A stretch of 64,000 nucleotides of DNA. Source: an uncultured Bacteroidia bacterium. Its GTDB lineage: Bacteria > Bacteroidota > Bacteroidia > Bacteroidales > UBA932. A program made the translations under genes and the position numbers. Below the pieces are notes generated by a model that saw nothing but the letters and a program-made list of their open reading frames with translations, ran no database searches and had not been told where the DNA came from. The DNA is taken from the NCBI GenBank assembly GCA_902782225.1, contig CACZMF010000005.1:245320-309319 (forward strand), in the 5' to 3' direction. The stretch's first letter is position 1, and each line of letters opens with the position of its first letter. Shown here piece by piece: positions 10,159 to 18,291 of the stretch.

Positions 10159-10166
10159 CAAAATTA
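10159..10166 (-). promoter_or_regulatory. Putative -7 element for PUL 1 susC
   Basis: TAATTTTG on the minus strand fits the Bacteroidota -7 consensus TAnnTTTG. It lies about 50 nt before the susC ATG. No good TTTG -33 element sits at the usual 19-21 nt spacing, so the promoter may need an activator. Confidence 0.5.
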
Positions 10167-10261
10167 GATTGCATTTGCACACATCGCGCACAGTATAATG
10201 GAAATGTAGCGCATTAAAAAAGATAATACGCTAAAAATAAACACTTTAAGGATTTGCCATA

Positions 10262-10301
10262 TAGTGAAAATAGTAGTAACTAAAAAGTGCTATTTTCACT
10301 A
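10262..10301. promoter_or_regulatory. Perfect 12-bp inverted repeat over the regulator stop codon
   Basis: Arms TAGTGAAAATAG (10262-10273) and CTATTTTCACTA (10290-10301) are exact reverse complements separated by 16 nt. The right arm contains the TAG stop of the DUF6377-type regulator. There is no T-run after the stem on the minus strand, so an intrinsic terminator is unlikely. It lies about 95 bp upstream of the proposed susC -7 element and could be an operator for the neighbouring HTH regulator or an RNA hairpin separating regulator and PUL expression. Confidence 0.55.
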
Positions 10302-11921
10302 CTTTCCTATCTTTTTCACCCGGCTCTCAAATGTGTCGCGGTCTCCGATGCAGGAATTCTTGACGGAAACCTTGTAGTTGTAGATGGTGCTGAGAGAATA
10401 GTGCAGAATCTCCGCAATGTCTTTGGAATCATCCACGCCGAGCCGGATCAGGGCGAAAATCCTGAGCTCCGTGCAAAGCGTACCGTCCTTAGGGCTGAAC
10501 CTGGCGTCTTCCCGCAGCAGCGAGTTGAACTGATCCACGAAATCGGGATAAAGCCCGAGGAAAGTGGTGTCGAAGGTGCGGTAATACTCCTTCAGGCTCT
10601 TCTCGGAGCGGGTGGAGAGGTTCAGCTCGCGCAGCAGTTCGGCAGATTTACCCTGCTTGAGCAGATTGCGGAGGCGGTTGTCTTCCGCCCTCTGCCCCGC
10701 TATCTGTTCGGAGAATTTATGGAGGAAGCCCACGATGAACTCCTCCTTCACCCTGTCCGCCCTGGAAAGCTTGGCATTCAGGTCATTCAGGGCGGCATTG
10801 GCCATTGCAAGCTTGGTGTTGCTCTCCTCGAACATTGCCTGGGTGCGGGCCAGCTTGCGGGAACGGCGCACCAGGGAGATGGCGAGCAGGGAAAGGACAG
10901 CCGTCAGCACGGCCAGCAGTATGGAAGATGCCGCGGCTATCTTCCGGGCCCTGGACTGTCTCTCGGAATAGGAGTCCTCTATCCCCATGAAGAACTGGGA
11001 AATCTGCCAGGGGCGCAGCTTGGCGTTGTAGGCCAGCGCATCATCCTGAGCTATACGCAGATAGCGGAAAGACCGGTCCACATCGGCCTCGACGAGATGC
11101 TGCGACACCATGGTCAGCGAAGCGTAGTCCTTGACGGAGTTGATTATATCGCATTCGGCCGATTTGACGAGCCACTCTATCTGGTCTTCCACACTGCCCC
11201 TTTGTCCCGCGATCTCCGCCATTTCAAAGGCATAGATTGCGTAAGGATGGGTGTTGGGGTCGGTGCGGGCCACAAGTATGCGGCAGAGGCTGTCGGCCGA
11301 GGCGAGGCATCCGTCCTGCACCAGTTCATCCACCCGGATACGCATGCAGATGTCGGAATCGGCCGGCAACAGGGAGTAAAGTTCCTGCCTGTAGGTGTCC
11401 CTGTCCGGGATGGAGAGGCGGTCAGCCATGCCGGAATTTCCGGCAAGGTCACGGCTGAAATCATACAGGGCGAAAAGATAGTCCGCCTTCTGGCCTTCCG
11501 TGAGGGCGCCGGCGTCGATCTTCTCATACAGAAAATTGTACGCTTCCATGAAATGCCCCGACTTGGCATACAGGTGACCGAGGGCAATGGTTGCCGAGTT
11601 CCGCCTTTCCAAGTCGTCCATGCCGCGGGCGAGTTCGATGCACTGCTTCAGGTAGAACTGGCAGGAATCGAAACTGTAGGCAAAGTACTCGTTTGCCATG
11701 TCCCTGGAGATATCGTATCTCCGCACAGGATCGGAACTTGCCTGCAAAAGCTTTCGGAGAGCGTCCAGCTGGCCTTTCTTCCTTGTCTCATACACCGGAC
11801 GGGAAGCCACGTAGCCGTCCAGTTCCTCGAGATTGCTCCGGGTACGGTCCGACAGCTGCGGCCCGCCACAGGAAGAAAGCATGGCCAGCATGGCCAGGAA
11901 GACGAAGGGACGAAGTCTCAT
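10299..11921 (-). CDS. DUF6377-type membrane-bound transcriptional regulator of PUL 1
   Basis: 540 residues. The N-terminus is a lipoprotein-like signal (MLAMLSSCGG). A helical, TPR-like region spans about 25-320, a single strong membrane segment (SSILLAVLTAVLSLLAISLV) lies near 330-350, then a coiled-coil region, and a C-terminal HTH with LCTELRIFALIRLG and AEILHYSLSTIYNYK, resembling LuxR-type helices. This layout, sensor outside and HTH inside, is that of the SusR/DUF6377 class next to SusC genes. It probably controls the susC transcript 190 bp downstream. Its ATG overlaps the histidine-kinase stop by four bases. The ligand is unknown. Confidence 0.75.
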   Translation of the reverse strand: MRLRPFVFLAMLAMLSSCGGPQLSDRTRSNLEELDGYVASRPVYETRKKGQLDALRKLLQASSDPVRRYDISRDMANEYFAYSFDSCQFYLKQCIELARGMDDLERRNSATIALGHLYAKSGHFMEAYNFLYEKIDAGALTEGQKADYLFALYDFSRDLAGNSGMADRLSIPDRDTYRQELYSLLPADSDICMRIRVDELVQDGCLASADSLCRILVARTDPNTHPYAIYAFEMAEIAGQRGSVEDQIEWLVKSAECDIINSVKDYASLTMVSQHLVEADVDRSFRYLRIAQDDALAYNAKLRPWQISQFFMGIEDSYSERQSRARKIAAASSILLAVLTAVLSLLAISLVRRSRKLARTQAMFEESNTKLAMANAALNDLNAKLSRADRVKEEFIVGFLHKFSEQIAGQRAEDNRLRNLLKQGKSAELLRELNLSTRSEKSLKEYYRTFDTTFLGLYPDFVDQFNSLLREDARFSPKDGTLCTELRIFALIRLGVDDSKDIAEILHYSLSTIYNYKVSVKNSCIGDRDTFESRVKKIGK

Positions 11922-14900
11922 ATTGCCGGATAATGTATGGTGAAACAGGCGCCTCCGAGGGCGAAGGAGCGGGAATAGTCTATGGTGGCCCCGCAGTTGT
12001 CCAGCACGCTGCGGGAGATGGCGAGGCCGAGGCCCGAGCCGCCGCTCTTGGTGGTGAAGTTGGGGGTGAAGAGCTTGGGGATGTTTTCTTCCGACACGCC
12101 GGGGCCGTTGTCTTCCACCACTATGTCGTAGTAGCCGTCGCTCATCGATTTGCGCAAGGAGACGAGGATTTCCGCCCCCTCCCGGCCCTCCACGGCCTGC
12201 ACGGCGTTGCCGAGAAGGTTCACGAACACGCGCGACAGCTGGGGTTTGGGCCCCAGGACAGATGCCCCTTCCATGCCTATGTAGGTGAAGCGGACGTCGT
12301 CCCTGTTGTCGAACATCGATATCTCGTCCTTCAGCATGCTGTCGAGGTCCAGGCGGGTGTGGGGCTCGGTGTAGAGCCTGGCCAGGGTGGAGAATTCATT
12401 GGAAGTCTCGGTGAGCACGTCGATGTGGTCCAGAAGCACCTTGCTGGCTGCTTCGAACTTCTCCTCCCAGGAAGGGTCGCCCTTCTGCTTGAGACGTATC
12501 AGTCTCTGTATCTGGAGCTTCATGGGCGTCAGGGGGTTCTTTATCTCGTGGGCCACCTGGCGGGCCATGGAGTTCCACGCCTTGTCGCGCTCGGCCTGCG
12601 CCAGCTTGCGCGTGCTCTCGCCCAGCTCGTCCACCATGCGGTTGTAGGCATCCACAAGGGCGGAAATCTCATCCGTGCGTCCGTAACTGATATGCTCCAG
12701 GGCGCCCTGTCCGGCTCGGCTCATGGTGCGTCCCATCAGGCTCAGGGGGCGGAACACCCTGTCGAGCGCCGCCGACTCCATCAGGCGGGCCAGCAGGAAC
12801 AGCAGGATAAACACCGTGATGATGGTCATGGAATGGGTCACGGCATCGCGCTCGAAGTCGTAGCTTTCCTCCACGTACGGGGCGCTGAGTATGGCCACGA
12901 TACTGCCGTCCGGGCCTATCAGCGGCATGTACATGGTGTGGTAGTGGCGCCAGCCGAGGGTCTCCTTCCGTATGCAGTAGCGTTTGTTGAGGCGCATTAT
13001 CTGGTCCAGGGCCTCTTCGTCGATGCGGTAGCCGAGAAGCATGTAGTCGAGGGCTTCCGGATTGGTGCTCACTATGATACGGCCGTCGGTGGAATAGACG
13101 CTGATGTCGGAGCCGGTGTTGTCGGAGACGGACTGGATCAGGGCCACGAGCTCGGAGGAATGCTGCACGTCGCGTATATCCATGCCGCGCAGGCCGTTCT
13201 GGGCGAGCAGCTGCATGGCGTTGATGCGGTCCGACATGATGGCCACCTGGTTGGCTTCGTTGCGCCGGTACACGAAGAACACGCTCACGCTGGCCATCAC
13301 CACCATGGCCGTGATAAGCGACAGCATCAGCGTCCAGGACATCCAGGAGCGGAAGTAATTGCGCTCCATGGAGCTCGGCCCGCGCCTCTTCGGCTTCAGG
13401 CCCAGCAGCAGGAGATACATCACCAGGGCGGCGAACACGGCCGCCACCACGTAGCTGAAGAAGCCGATCTCGCGCCTGGAGATGATGACCGCCTCGTCGT
13501 CCGTGATCACGTTGACGAAATGCACGAAGCCGTCGCGCACGTAGTGGCACACGCGGTCCTTATAGACCGAATCGTACATCCAGTCGTCCATACGCGTGGA
13601 ATATGGATACTCGCCCTTGAACAGGCGCAGGTCCCTGCCCTGGTAGCGGGAGTAGGAGTAGGCCGACGGCACGTTGAGCCGGTTGGTCGAGACCTGGCTC
13701 AGCAGGCGCGAGTAGCCCTTGCCGTCCGGCAGGTTCTTCTGCTCCACGTCGAGCACGAGGTGCGCCACCATGCCCGAAGGATGGAAATAGGTGAATATGC
13801 CGTCGTAGCGGGCCGGGCCCTCCTGCGTGCCCGAGCAGAGGAAGAAAGAGCCGTCCGAAATCGGCACGCCTTCGGATGTCAGGTGCTCGAAGGCCGAGAT
13901 CGACTGCGGCGACGACACCCCGGGACGCACCATGTGCACGCTTATCGAGTAGTCCGCCGATTCTGCCAGCAGGTAGTGGTCGATGATGCGGTTGCGTATG
14001 ATGACCTCTGCCCCGTCGATGAAGGCGAGGGCGGACACCACGGCATCCTCGGCGATAGGGCGCTCCACCTTGAGCAGCTGCAGCTCGAGGGTGATGTCCC
14101 TGTCCACCGCAAGCTTTCCGGCCCACACCTCCACGCGCCCCTCTTCCTTCTGGAAGCCGAGCACCGCGAAAGCGACCACCAGGTAGATGCCGGTGACCAG
14201 CGAATACGCCACGCGCGCCGGACCGGAGAAGAAGTCGATGCGCCTGCCCAGCACGCGGGAGAAGGCCGGCTGGAGCATCTGCAGCATCATCGGCACCACG
14301 GCGAGCACCGAAAGGAACGAGGCATACACCACGAAGGAATACACCGACAGGCTGCCCAGCTTATAGAGCTCCAGCGAAATGTTCGAATTCGAAATGATGC
14401 TGCTGAGCGTCAGGTGCACGTAGGCAAGCAGCGTCAGCAGCAGTAGCACGTCCAGGGTCGACAGCAGCACGGCGGCCCTCTTCGTGGACACCGCCTGCCA
14501 CAGGCTGCGCCGCACAAGATAGACCACGGTCACGCACAGCAGCACCGCAAGGTTGAGCAGCAGCACCGCCCCAAGCGAGAACAGCAGCGAGCCGCCCGCA
14601 TAGACCATAGGTGAAAAGATGGCATACTCCGACTGCGCGCTGCGGCCCCAGAAATACATGGCCGCCGTGGCCAGAAGGATACCGGCCACGGAAAGAAGGG
14701 CCCTTCGCAGCGTGCGTCTCATGAACACGAAAGCCACCGCGGCGGCAAGGAAGAGCGCAAGGCTGATCCACAGCAGCACGGCATTCGCCACCACCACGCC
14801 GGTCAGCGAGTCATACAGCACCTTGAACACGGGCTTGCCGCCCAGGGACACGGGGCTGCCGCCGCTGAAGGTCAGCGGCCGCACGGAGAAACGGCGACCC

Positions 14901-15397
14901 AGGTGCAGCTGCGGATTCACGCCCCGGAACGAGGCGTTGTCCAGCGTGGAGCTGACCAGAAGGCCGGAAATCACCTTCCTTCCGTCCGTCTCCTGCATCT
15001 TCACGATATACCAGTTGGGCCCGATGTTCAGGAAGCCCGGTTCCTCGGTCACGTAGCTCAGGGGCGAACGCAGGTTCACCTTCGGATTGGCAATCCTCTG
15101 CACCACCACCCGCGAACTGATGTCGTCGTTGTAGAGGGGAAACTTGTTGCGCCACGACAGCAGGGAGTCTCCTTCATACACATATATGACCATGTCTTCC
15201 GGCAGCTTTTGCTGGGGATGCTGGACATACCAGTCCAGGCGGGCCATGCGGCGCGACAGGCGGCGCTCCACCTTGCGGGCGGCGGAATCGGTGTCGCCTA
15301 CCGCGCGGGGCGTGGCCACGGCGAACGCCATCAGCACGAGGCTGAGCACCGCCAGTGCCAGCCAGATATGGTCCCTTATGTTGCGCCGTCTATTCAT
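11918..15397 (-). CDS. Large multi-pass NtrY-like sensor histidine kinase
   Basis: 1,159 residues from the ATG at 15397; a TTG 54 nt upstream is in frame but would overlap rlmH far more. An N-terminal membrane anchor is followed by an extracytoplasmic segment, about six membrane helices, a second extracytoplasmic segment, two further helices, another sensor loop and a last helix. The cytoplasmic part has HAMP, a HisKA H-box QVAHEIKNPLTPMK, an N-box NLLGNAVQAVEG and G-boxes DNGPGVSEENIPKLF and SGGSGLGLAIS, all intact. The HEIKNPLTP form is typical of NtrY-type kinases. It overlaps rlmH by 8 bp and the DUF6377 regulator by 4 bp. Its response regulator is not adjacent; the one at 36.5-37.7 kb is a possible but unproven partner. 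Confidence 0.88.
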   Translation of the reverse strand: MNRRRNIRDHIWLALAVLSLVLMAFAVATPRAVGDTDSAARKVERRLSRRMARLDWYVQHPQQKLPEDMVIYVYEGDSLLSWRNKFPLYNDDISSRVVVQRIANPKVNLRSPLSYVTEEPGFLNIGPNWYIVKMQETDGRKVISGLLVSSTLDNASFRGVNPQLHLGRRFSVRPLTFSGGSPVSLGGKPVFKVLYDSLTGVVVANAVLLWISLALFLAAAVAFVFMRRTLRRALLSVAGILLATAAMYFWGRSAQSEYAIFSPMVYAGGSLLFSLGAVLLLNLAVLLCVTVVYLVRRSLWQAVSTKRAAVLLSTLDVLLLLTLLAYVHLTLSSIISNSNISLELYKLGSLSVYSFVVYASFLSVLAVVPMMLQMLQPAFSRVLGRRIDFFSGPARVAYSLVTGIYLVVAFAVLGFQKEEGRVEVWAGKLAVDRDITLELQLLKVERPIAEDAVVSALAFIDGAEVIIRNRIIDHYLLAESADYSISVHMVRPGVSSPQSISAFEHLTSEGVPISDGSFFLCSGTQEGPARYDGIFTYFHPSGMVAHLVLDVEQKNLPDGKGYSRLLSQVSTNRLNVPSAYSYSRYQGRDLRLFKGEYPYSTRMDDWMYDSVYKDRVCHYVRDGFVHFVNVITDDEAVIISRREIGFFSYVVAAVFAALVMYLLLLGLKPKRRGPSSMERNYFRSWMSWTLMLSLITAMVVMASVSVFFVYRRNEANQVAIMSDRINAMQLLAQNGLRGMDIRDVQHSSELVALIQSVSDNTGSDISVYSTDGRIIVSTNPEALDYMLLGYRIDEEALDQIMRLNKRYCIRKETLGWRHYHTMYMPLIGPDGSIVAILSAPYVEESYDFERDAVTHSMTIITVFILLFLLARLMESAALDRVFRPLSLMGRTMSRAGQGALEHISYGRTDEISALVDAYNRMVDELGESTRKLAQAERDKAWNSMARQVAHEIKNPLTPMKLQIQRLIRLKQKGDPSWEEKFEAASKVLLDHIDVLTETSNEFSTLARLYTEPHTRLDLDSMLKDEISMFDNRDDVRFTYIGMEGASVLGPKPQLSRVFVNLLGNAVQAVEGREGAEILVSLRKSMSDGYYDIVVEDNGPGVSEENIPKLFTPNFTTKSGGSGLGLAISRSVLDNCGATIDYSRSFALGGACFTIHYPAI

Positions 15398-15860
15398 TAT
15401 GGTACGGAGCCCCGCGCAAAATCGTGAATGCGCGATAAAGCTGCTCTGCAAAAACCGTTCTCACAAGCTGATGGGAGCAGGTCATCTTCGAGAGGGAGAG
15501 TTTCGAATCGGCCCTGGAGTACATCCCGGGGCTGAATCCGTATGCTCCGCCCACCACGAAGACAAGGTCGCGGCCCTGCTGCATCAGGCGGTCAAGGCTG
15601 CGGGCGAACTCCACGGAGGTGAATTCCCTGCCGTGCTCGTCGAGAAGCACCACATGGTCCGTGGGCCTGATCGCCTTGAGGAGGCACTCCCCTTCCCGCT
15701 GCTTTATCTGCTCCCTGTCCATGGCGCCGACTCCCTTCAGCTCAGGCAGTTCATGCACCGAGAAAGGCGCGTAGTGCACCAGCCTGGAGCGGTACATCTC
15801 CAGGCCGTCGGCCACCCAGCGGATGTCGGTCTTGCCCATAGTCAGCAACGTTATATGCAT
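15390..15860 (-). CDS. rlmH: 23S rRNA pseudouridine(1915)-N3-methyltransferase RlmH
   Basis: 156 residues from the ATG at 15860; a TTG nine bases upstream is possible but MHITLLTMGKT is the usual family start. SPOUT-class features are present: LLDEHGREFTSVEFA, FVVGGAYGFS (knot loop binding SAM) and the C-terminal LSLSKMTCSHQLVRTVFAEQLYRAF read as separate blocks ending in APYHN. RlmH methylates pseudouridine 1915 in helix 69 of 23S rRNA. It heads a probable transcript with the histidine kinase and regulator. A promoter with a perfect 20-nt spacer ends about 6 nt before the ATG. Confidence 0.96.
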   Translation of the reverse strand: MHITLLTMGKTDIRWVADGLEMYRSRLVHYAPFSVHELPELKGVGAMDREQIKQREGECLLKAIRPTDHVVLLDEHGREFTSVEFARSLDRLMQQGRDLVFVVGGAYGFSPGMYSRADSKLSLSKMTCSHQLVRTVFAEQLYRAFTILRGAPYHNE

Positions 15861-15866
15861 CGGATG

Positions 15867-15898
15867 CAAAAATAAGAAACTGGCTTAATATTTGCAAA
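15867..15898 (-). promoter_or_regulatory. rlmH promoter (TTTG-N20-TATTTTTG)
   Basis: On the minus strand TTTG (15898-15895) and TATTTTTG (15874-15867) are separated by exactly 20 nt, the Bacteroidota consensus. The -7 element ends six bases before the rlmH ATG, so the transcript should be nearly leaderless. Confidence 0.7.
15887..15894 (+). promoter_or_regulatory. Putative -7 element of the DUF4783 gene
   Basis: AATATTTG differs at one base from TAnnTTTG and lies 18 nt before the ATG at 15913. Its TTTG abuts the rlmH -33 box to make the palindrome TTTGCAAA, so the two divergent promoters overlap and probably compete. Confidence 0.45.
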
Positions 15899-15912
15899 GA
15901 AAAGCGGACGGT

Positions 15913-16344
15913 ATGAAGTATTTGCGTATTGCGATTCTCGCTTTGCTGCTGTCGGGGCAGATGGCCCTGGCTCAGAACATGTTGGTGCGAAAGACGTCCA
16001 CAGAGGTGCCGACTTCCGGCGACGACGTGTTCGTCCCGATCAGCAAATACATTGCTGCAGGCAATTCGGAAGCCCTTTCCGCGTGGTTTTCCGACAATCT
16101 GGAGATTGCGGTCCTCGCGCGCGAAAGCGACGCCAGCCGCGCCCAGGCCCGCCAGATCGTCAAGTCTTTCTTCGACACCTACACCCCCCGCAGTTTCGAC
16201 ATCACCCACACCGCAGGCCGAGCCAATATGAAATACGCCTTAGGCAACCTCAAGGCCGGCGGCGAAACATTCGTCGTCACGATCTTTATGTCCTGCAAGG
16301 ACAACACCTACAAAATCCAGCAACTGAAAATCGAACGCTTGTAG
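15913..16344 (+). CDS. DUF4783 family secreted protein
   Basis: 143 residues from the ATG at 15913, chosen because it begins the signal peptide MKYLRIAILALLLSGQMALAQ; the open frame extends 21 nt upstream without ATG. The mature domain matches the DUF4783 pattern (KYIAAGNSEALSAWFSDNLE, RAQARQIVKSFFDTYTP, YKIQQLKIER) with an NTF2-like feel. Function is unknown; the family is a small periplasmic protein of Bacteroidota. It is divergent from rlmH and followed at once by an intrinsic terminator overlapping its stop codon. Confidence 0.8.
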   Translation: MKYLRIAILALLLSGQMALAQNMLVRKTSTEVPTSGDDVFVPISKYIAAGNSEALSAWFSDNLEIAVLARESDASRAQARQIVKSFFDTYTPRSFDITHTAGRANMKYALGNLKAGGETFVVTIFMSCKDNTYKIQQLKIERL

Positions 16345-16359
16345 GCGTTCGATTTTTTT
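16329..16359 (+). terminator. Rho-independent terminator of the DUF4783 gene
   Basis: Arms AATCGAACGC (16329-16338) and GCGTTCGATT (16345-16354) flank a 6-nt loop and run into seven Ts. The TAG stop (16342-16344) lies in the loop. Confidence 0.85.
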
Positions 16360-16398
16360 AGCCGGAAGGCCAAGACGGTTGCAGGGGCGGTAAGGGGC

Positions 16399-16650
16399 GA
16401 TGCAGGTCCCAACCTACCCGGCTCAAGTCGCCATCCTTTTTGGCGCAGGCCCCCTTCCTTTTTGGCGCAGGTCCATTCTTGCTTGGCGCAGGTCCCCTTC
16501 CTTTTTGGCGCAGGTCCGAAAAAAGGTTGGGGACTTGCGCCACCAGAGGCCACAGAGGAAAGATTTGCGGCGCAGGTCCCCCACAAAAAAACGGACCTGC
16601 GCCAGGAAAGCCGGTGACCTGCTCCATAAATGCCCAGGACCTGCGCCAGG
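16399..16650. repeat. Intergenic array of GGCGCAGGTCC repeats in both orientations
   Basis: This fills the 400-bp gene-free stretch. Direct copies or variants of GGCGCAGGTCC occur at 16402, 16442, 16464, 16485, 16507 and 16569, often preceded by CTTTTT. Reverse copies (GGACCTGCGCC) occur at 16531 (degenerate), 16593 and 16637. The pair 16569-16579 / 16593-16603 can form an 11-bp perfect hairpin with a 13-nt A-rich loop. No credible gene was found here; the short frames across it only translate the repeat. A similar, more degenerate patch lies at 50.37-50.49 kb. Confidence 0.75.
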
Positions 16651-16690
16651 AAGCCGGAGGCGAAAAATGCAACAGATTGACTACGAGAAA

Positions 16691-16730
16691 AAACTGAATC
16701 TCCACAGAGTCACTATGGAGATTCAGTTTT
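16691..16730. terminator. Bidirectional terminator downstream of the BACON lipoprotein gene
   Basis: Arms CTGAATCTCCA (16694-16704) and TGGAGATTCAG (16716-16726) form an 11-bp perfect stem with A-runs on one side and T-runs on the other. Read on the minus strand it closes the long PUL 2 operon, ending about 20 bp after its last stop codon. Confidence 0.85.
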
Positions 16731-16748
16731 GGTAGATATTCAAAGAAT

Positions 16749-18284
16749 TTATTTTATGCTGATGCGGGGTCCCGGGAACTCGGCAATGTTGTCGATGTTG
16801 TAGAGCGGGATCATACGCACGGTGGAGCCCGATGAGGTGGCACCCTTGATGGTCTCGCCGTCGGCGGCGCACACGAATATCTGGATTGTGGCGCCGGCTG
16901 CATCCTCAGGGACGGTGTAGGTGGCGACAAACCTGGAGTGGGATGTGTAGTCCTTGGTCTTAGCCATCTGGAGATGGGCTGTGACGCCGCTTGTCGTCGT
17001 GTATGCGTTGGAGCATTCGCCCACGGTCCAGTCTGCGGATTCCGCCGTCCTGAACTTGGCCACCCAGTTCTTCGGGAGGGAGTTGGCGCCCGATGCGAGA
17101 CCGCAGTCGAGGATGATCACCTGGCCCTTCTTGAGGTTCTGGCCGGGGATGGAGAAGAGGAATCCGTCATCTGCAGCGGTGGACTTGACTGCATAATGGC
17201 CCTCGGCAGCGGTGATGAACACCAGGGGGAATTCGATTCCGCTGTTCCTGATCCAGGAGATCTGGGTGCCGGCGGGAGCGCCGTCTTCAGGCAGGGCGAT
17301 ACCCTTTCCGGTGCCCTTGCTGTAGTCGTTGGCGCCGGCAGTGGACCAGTCGGGGCTGTGGCTCTCCACATATTCAGCATCATCGCAGCGCCAGGCGGCA
17401 AGGAGGGTCTCGGTGGCCACATTTGCTGCCTGCACGATGCCGATGGTGCAGCTGGCGGAAGCGCCCGACAGGACGACGCCGCCGGTACGTTCCTCACTGA
17501 CGGAGTTGGGAGCCACGGTGACCTTGATCTCGGCGTTGCGGCCTCCTGCAGGGCTCACTGTGACCCAGTCGGGAGTCGACGAGACATTCCAGTCGGTGTT
17601 GGCGCTCACGGCAATGGTGAACTCGCCGCCCTCGGCAGCTGCGGAGATGGTGTCAGGATTTGCGGTGATGTATGCCGCAGGATTCTGAATCACTATCACA
17701 GACATTTCCGGGGCGTCGCCGCCAGCTAAAGTGACGGAGCCCTCGCGGATTGTGCTGCCCTTGTATTCAGCTACCGTGACGGTGAATTTTGACTGACCGG
17801 GTTGCACCGATCCAGGAGTCACGCTGATCCAGCTTTCGCTCGGGGTAGCAGTGACCTGCACGTTGGCGTCGATGGAGATATCCTGGCTTCCGCCGGCCGC
17901 CTCGAAGGTCATTTTGCCGGGAGACCCCATTATTCTATCGTTGTTGGGAGACGCCAGCTGGGTCACTGACACGACCTTGGAGAGCTTGTCGGACTTCACG
18001 GTCACGGAACCCATACGGTTCTGGTGGGTGGGATTGGCAGATGCGGTCACGCTGAAAGAGGAGGCAGATGTAGAAATCGTGAGCCATTCGGTGCCGCTGG
18101 TGAGCTCGGCCGTCCAGGAATTGTTGGCCTCAACGTTGATGGTCTGGAAGCCGCCAATAGCCTCGATCACGATGCTCTCCGGCTTCACGGAAAGGGTGGG
18201 ATCGGCAGGTTTCTCCGGCTCCTTGGGCTGGCAGGAAGCAAGGACTGCCAGCGCGCTGATGATGAACAATAATGACTTTTTCAT
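16749..18284 (-). CDS. Lipoprotein with three BACON domains and a C-terminal beta-sandwich
   Basis: 511 residues; lipoprotein signal ends in LAVLASC. Three BACON-type modules follow at about 30-110, 120-205 and 207-290, each with a W-(I/V/L)-(S/T) core such as ESWISVTPGS and TPDWVTVSPAGG. Residues from about 295 form a different beta-rich domain (LLAAWRCDDAEY, FRTAESADWTVGECSNAY) without recognised catalytic residues. BACON domains are found on Bacteroidota surface glycan proteins and are thought to bind carbohydrate or mucin, so a surface glycan-binding role in PUL 2 is inferred. It is the last gene of the operon, 7 bp after the propeller gene and before a strong terminator. Confidence 0.78.
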   Translation of the reverse strand: MKKSLLFIISALAVLASCQPKEPEKPADPTLSVKPESIVIEAIGGFQTINVEANNSWTAELTSGTEWLTISTSASSFSVTASANPTHQNRMGSVTVKSDKLSKVVSVTQLASPNNDRIMGSPGKMTFEAAGGSQDISIDANVQVTATPSESWISVTPGSVQPGQSKFTVTVAEYKGSTIREGSVTLAGGDAPEMSVIVIQNPAAYITANPDTISAAAEGGEFTIAVSANTDWNVSSTPDWVTVSPAGGRNAEIKVTVAPNSVSEERTGGVVLSGASASCTIGIVQAANVATETLLAAWRCDDAEYVESHSPDWSTAGANDYSKGTGKGIALPEDGAPAGTQISWIRNSGIEFPLVFITAAEGHYAVKSTAADDGFLFSIPGQNLKKGQVIILDCGLASGANSLPKNWVAKFRTAESADWTVGECSNAYTTTSGVTAHLQMAKTKDYTSHSRFVATYTVPEDAAGATIQIFVCAADGETIKGATSSGSTVRMIPLYNIDNIAEFPGPRISIK

Positions 18285-18291
18285 AAGGCTG

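Noticed and set aside
16399-16650. CRISPR array
   Set aside because: Units are short, unevenly spaced and in both orientations; no constant repeat/spacer alternation and no cas genes.
16308-16735. Short open frames across the intergenic repeat array
   Set aside because: Their peptides only repeat the nucleotide motif (for example FWRRS units) and there is no start context or known domain.
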